Program-made: the position numbers and the translations under genes
Source: Litorimonas sp963972195
Lineage (GTDB): Bacteria; Pseudomonadota; Alphaproteobacteria; Caulobacterales; Maricaulaceae
NCBI GenBank assembly: GCA_963972195.1
Contig: CAXATH010000004.1
Coordinates: forward strand, 124,001 to 188,000
Length of the DNA: 64,000 bases
Direction of reading: 5' to 3'
The notes under the pieces: generated by a model
What the model was told of the DNA's origin: nothing
Seen by the model: the letters and a program-made list of their open reading frames with translations, nothing else
Databases searched by the model: none
In this document: positions 63,924-64,000 of the stretch, in pieces
Layout: the number at the start of each line of letters is the position of its first letter
How positions within the stretch are numbered: position 1 is the first letter of the stretch

Positions 63924-64000
63924 ATGTCCGACCCGAAAAAACCGACCATGCCAAATGTAAAAGGGATGGATGATTTTCCGAGCGACTCCGAATTGGACGC
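63924..64000 (+). CDS. grpE: Probable GrpE, 5' end only
   Basis: Twenty-five codons reach the window end, starting MSDPKKPTMPNVKGMDDFPS. The acidic, unstructured start and the position directly behind hrcA fit GrpE, the DnaK nucleotide-exchange factor. No diagnostic domain is inside the window, so the name rests on synteny. Confidence 0.6.
   Translation, partial: MSDPKKPTMPNVKGMDDFPSDSELD

Overview
The window reads as a moderately GC-rich alphaproteobacterial chromosome segment. Gene content and order fit the Hyphomonadales/Maricaulales-Caulobacterales side of the class, probably a marine or prosthecate relative of Robiginitomaculum or Hellea; that placement is inference from synteny and protein style, not a database match. 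Almost every base up to 44.3 kb is housekeeping sequence in long co-directional runs, with short gaps and many start/stop overlaps.

Layout. 0-5 kb: two secreted proteins (one with an internal repeat and Cys-rich tail, one C39-like lipoprotein), comM/yifB behind a perfect alphaproteobacterial LexA box, and a PAS-like/receiver protein. 5-15 kb: ampG-like permease, mutS, glnD, murJ, trpS and a PCu(A)C copper-chaperone lipoprotein. 15-17 kb: two overlapping PDZ-M48 lipoproteases on the minus strand. 17-30 kb: nfu, tsaB, rimI, fur, a small membrane protein, an LpxH-type phosphoesterase, miaB, an MscS channel, a DUF1439-like protein, then phoH-ybeY-corC-lnt-XRE-trmB. 30-34 kb: a BON-MscS channel and a Tat-exported vanadium haloperoxidase coupled to a lipobox beta-barrel. 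34-44 kb: the classical translation/RNA cluster rimP-nusA-ylxR-infB-rbfA-truB-rpsO-pnp, punctuated by intrinsic terminators.

44.4-47.3 kb is the only clearly accessory stretch. It holds an AT-rich orphan lipoprotein, palindromic repeats, a frameshifted DUF559 endonuclease gene sitting between two inverted copies of a 45-46 nt palindromic element, several nested inverted and direct repeats that could fold as RNA or cruciforms, and a membrane-protein/HTH-regulator unit whose strong promoter is overlaid by a 20-bp perfect palindrome. This is where I would look for something undescribed.

47.3-54.5 kb: an ABC-F ATPase, then an envelope cluster recalling the E. coli lpoA-rsmI-yraN-dolP neighbourhood, with a tandem winged-helix protein and a degenerate receiver inserted. 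54.5-64 kb: a ZnuD-like TonB receptor with His/Asp/Glu-rich insertions and a small His-containing exported partner, rph, an unknown membrane protein, an M16 protease, an MgtC protein with a CYTH-like partner, hrcA, and the start of a probable grpE. No tRNA, rRNA, CRISPR array, prophage or complete transposase gene was seen.
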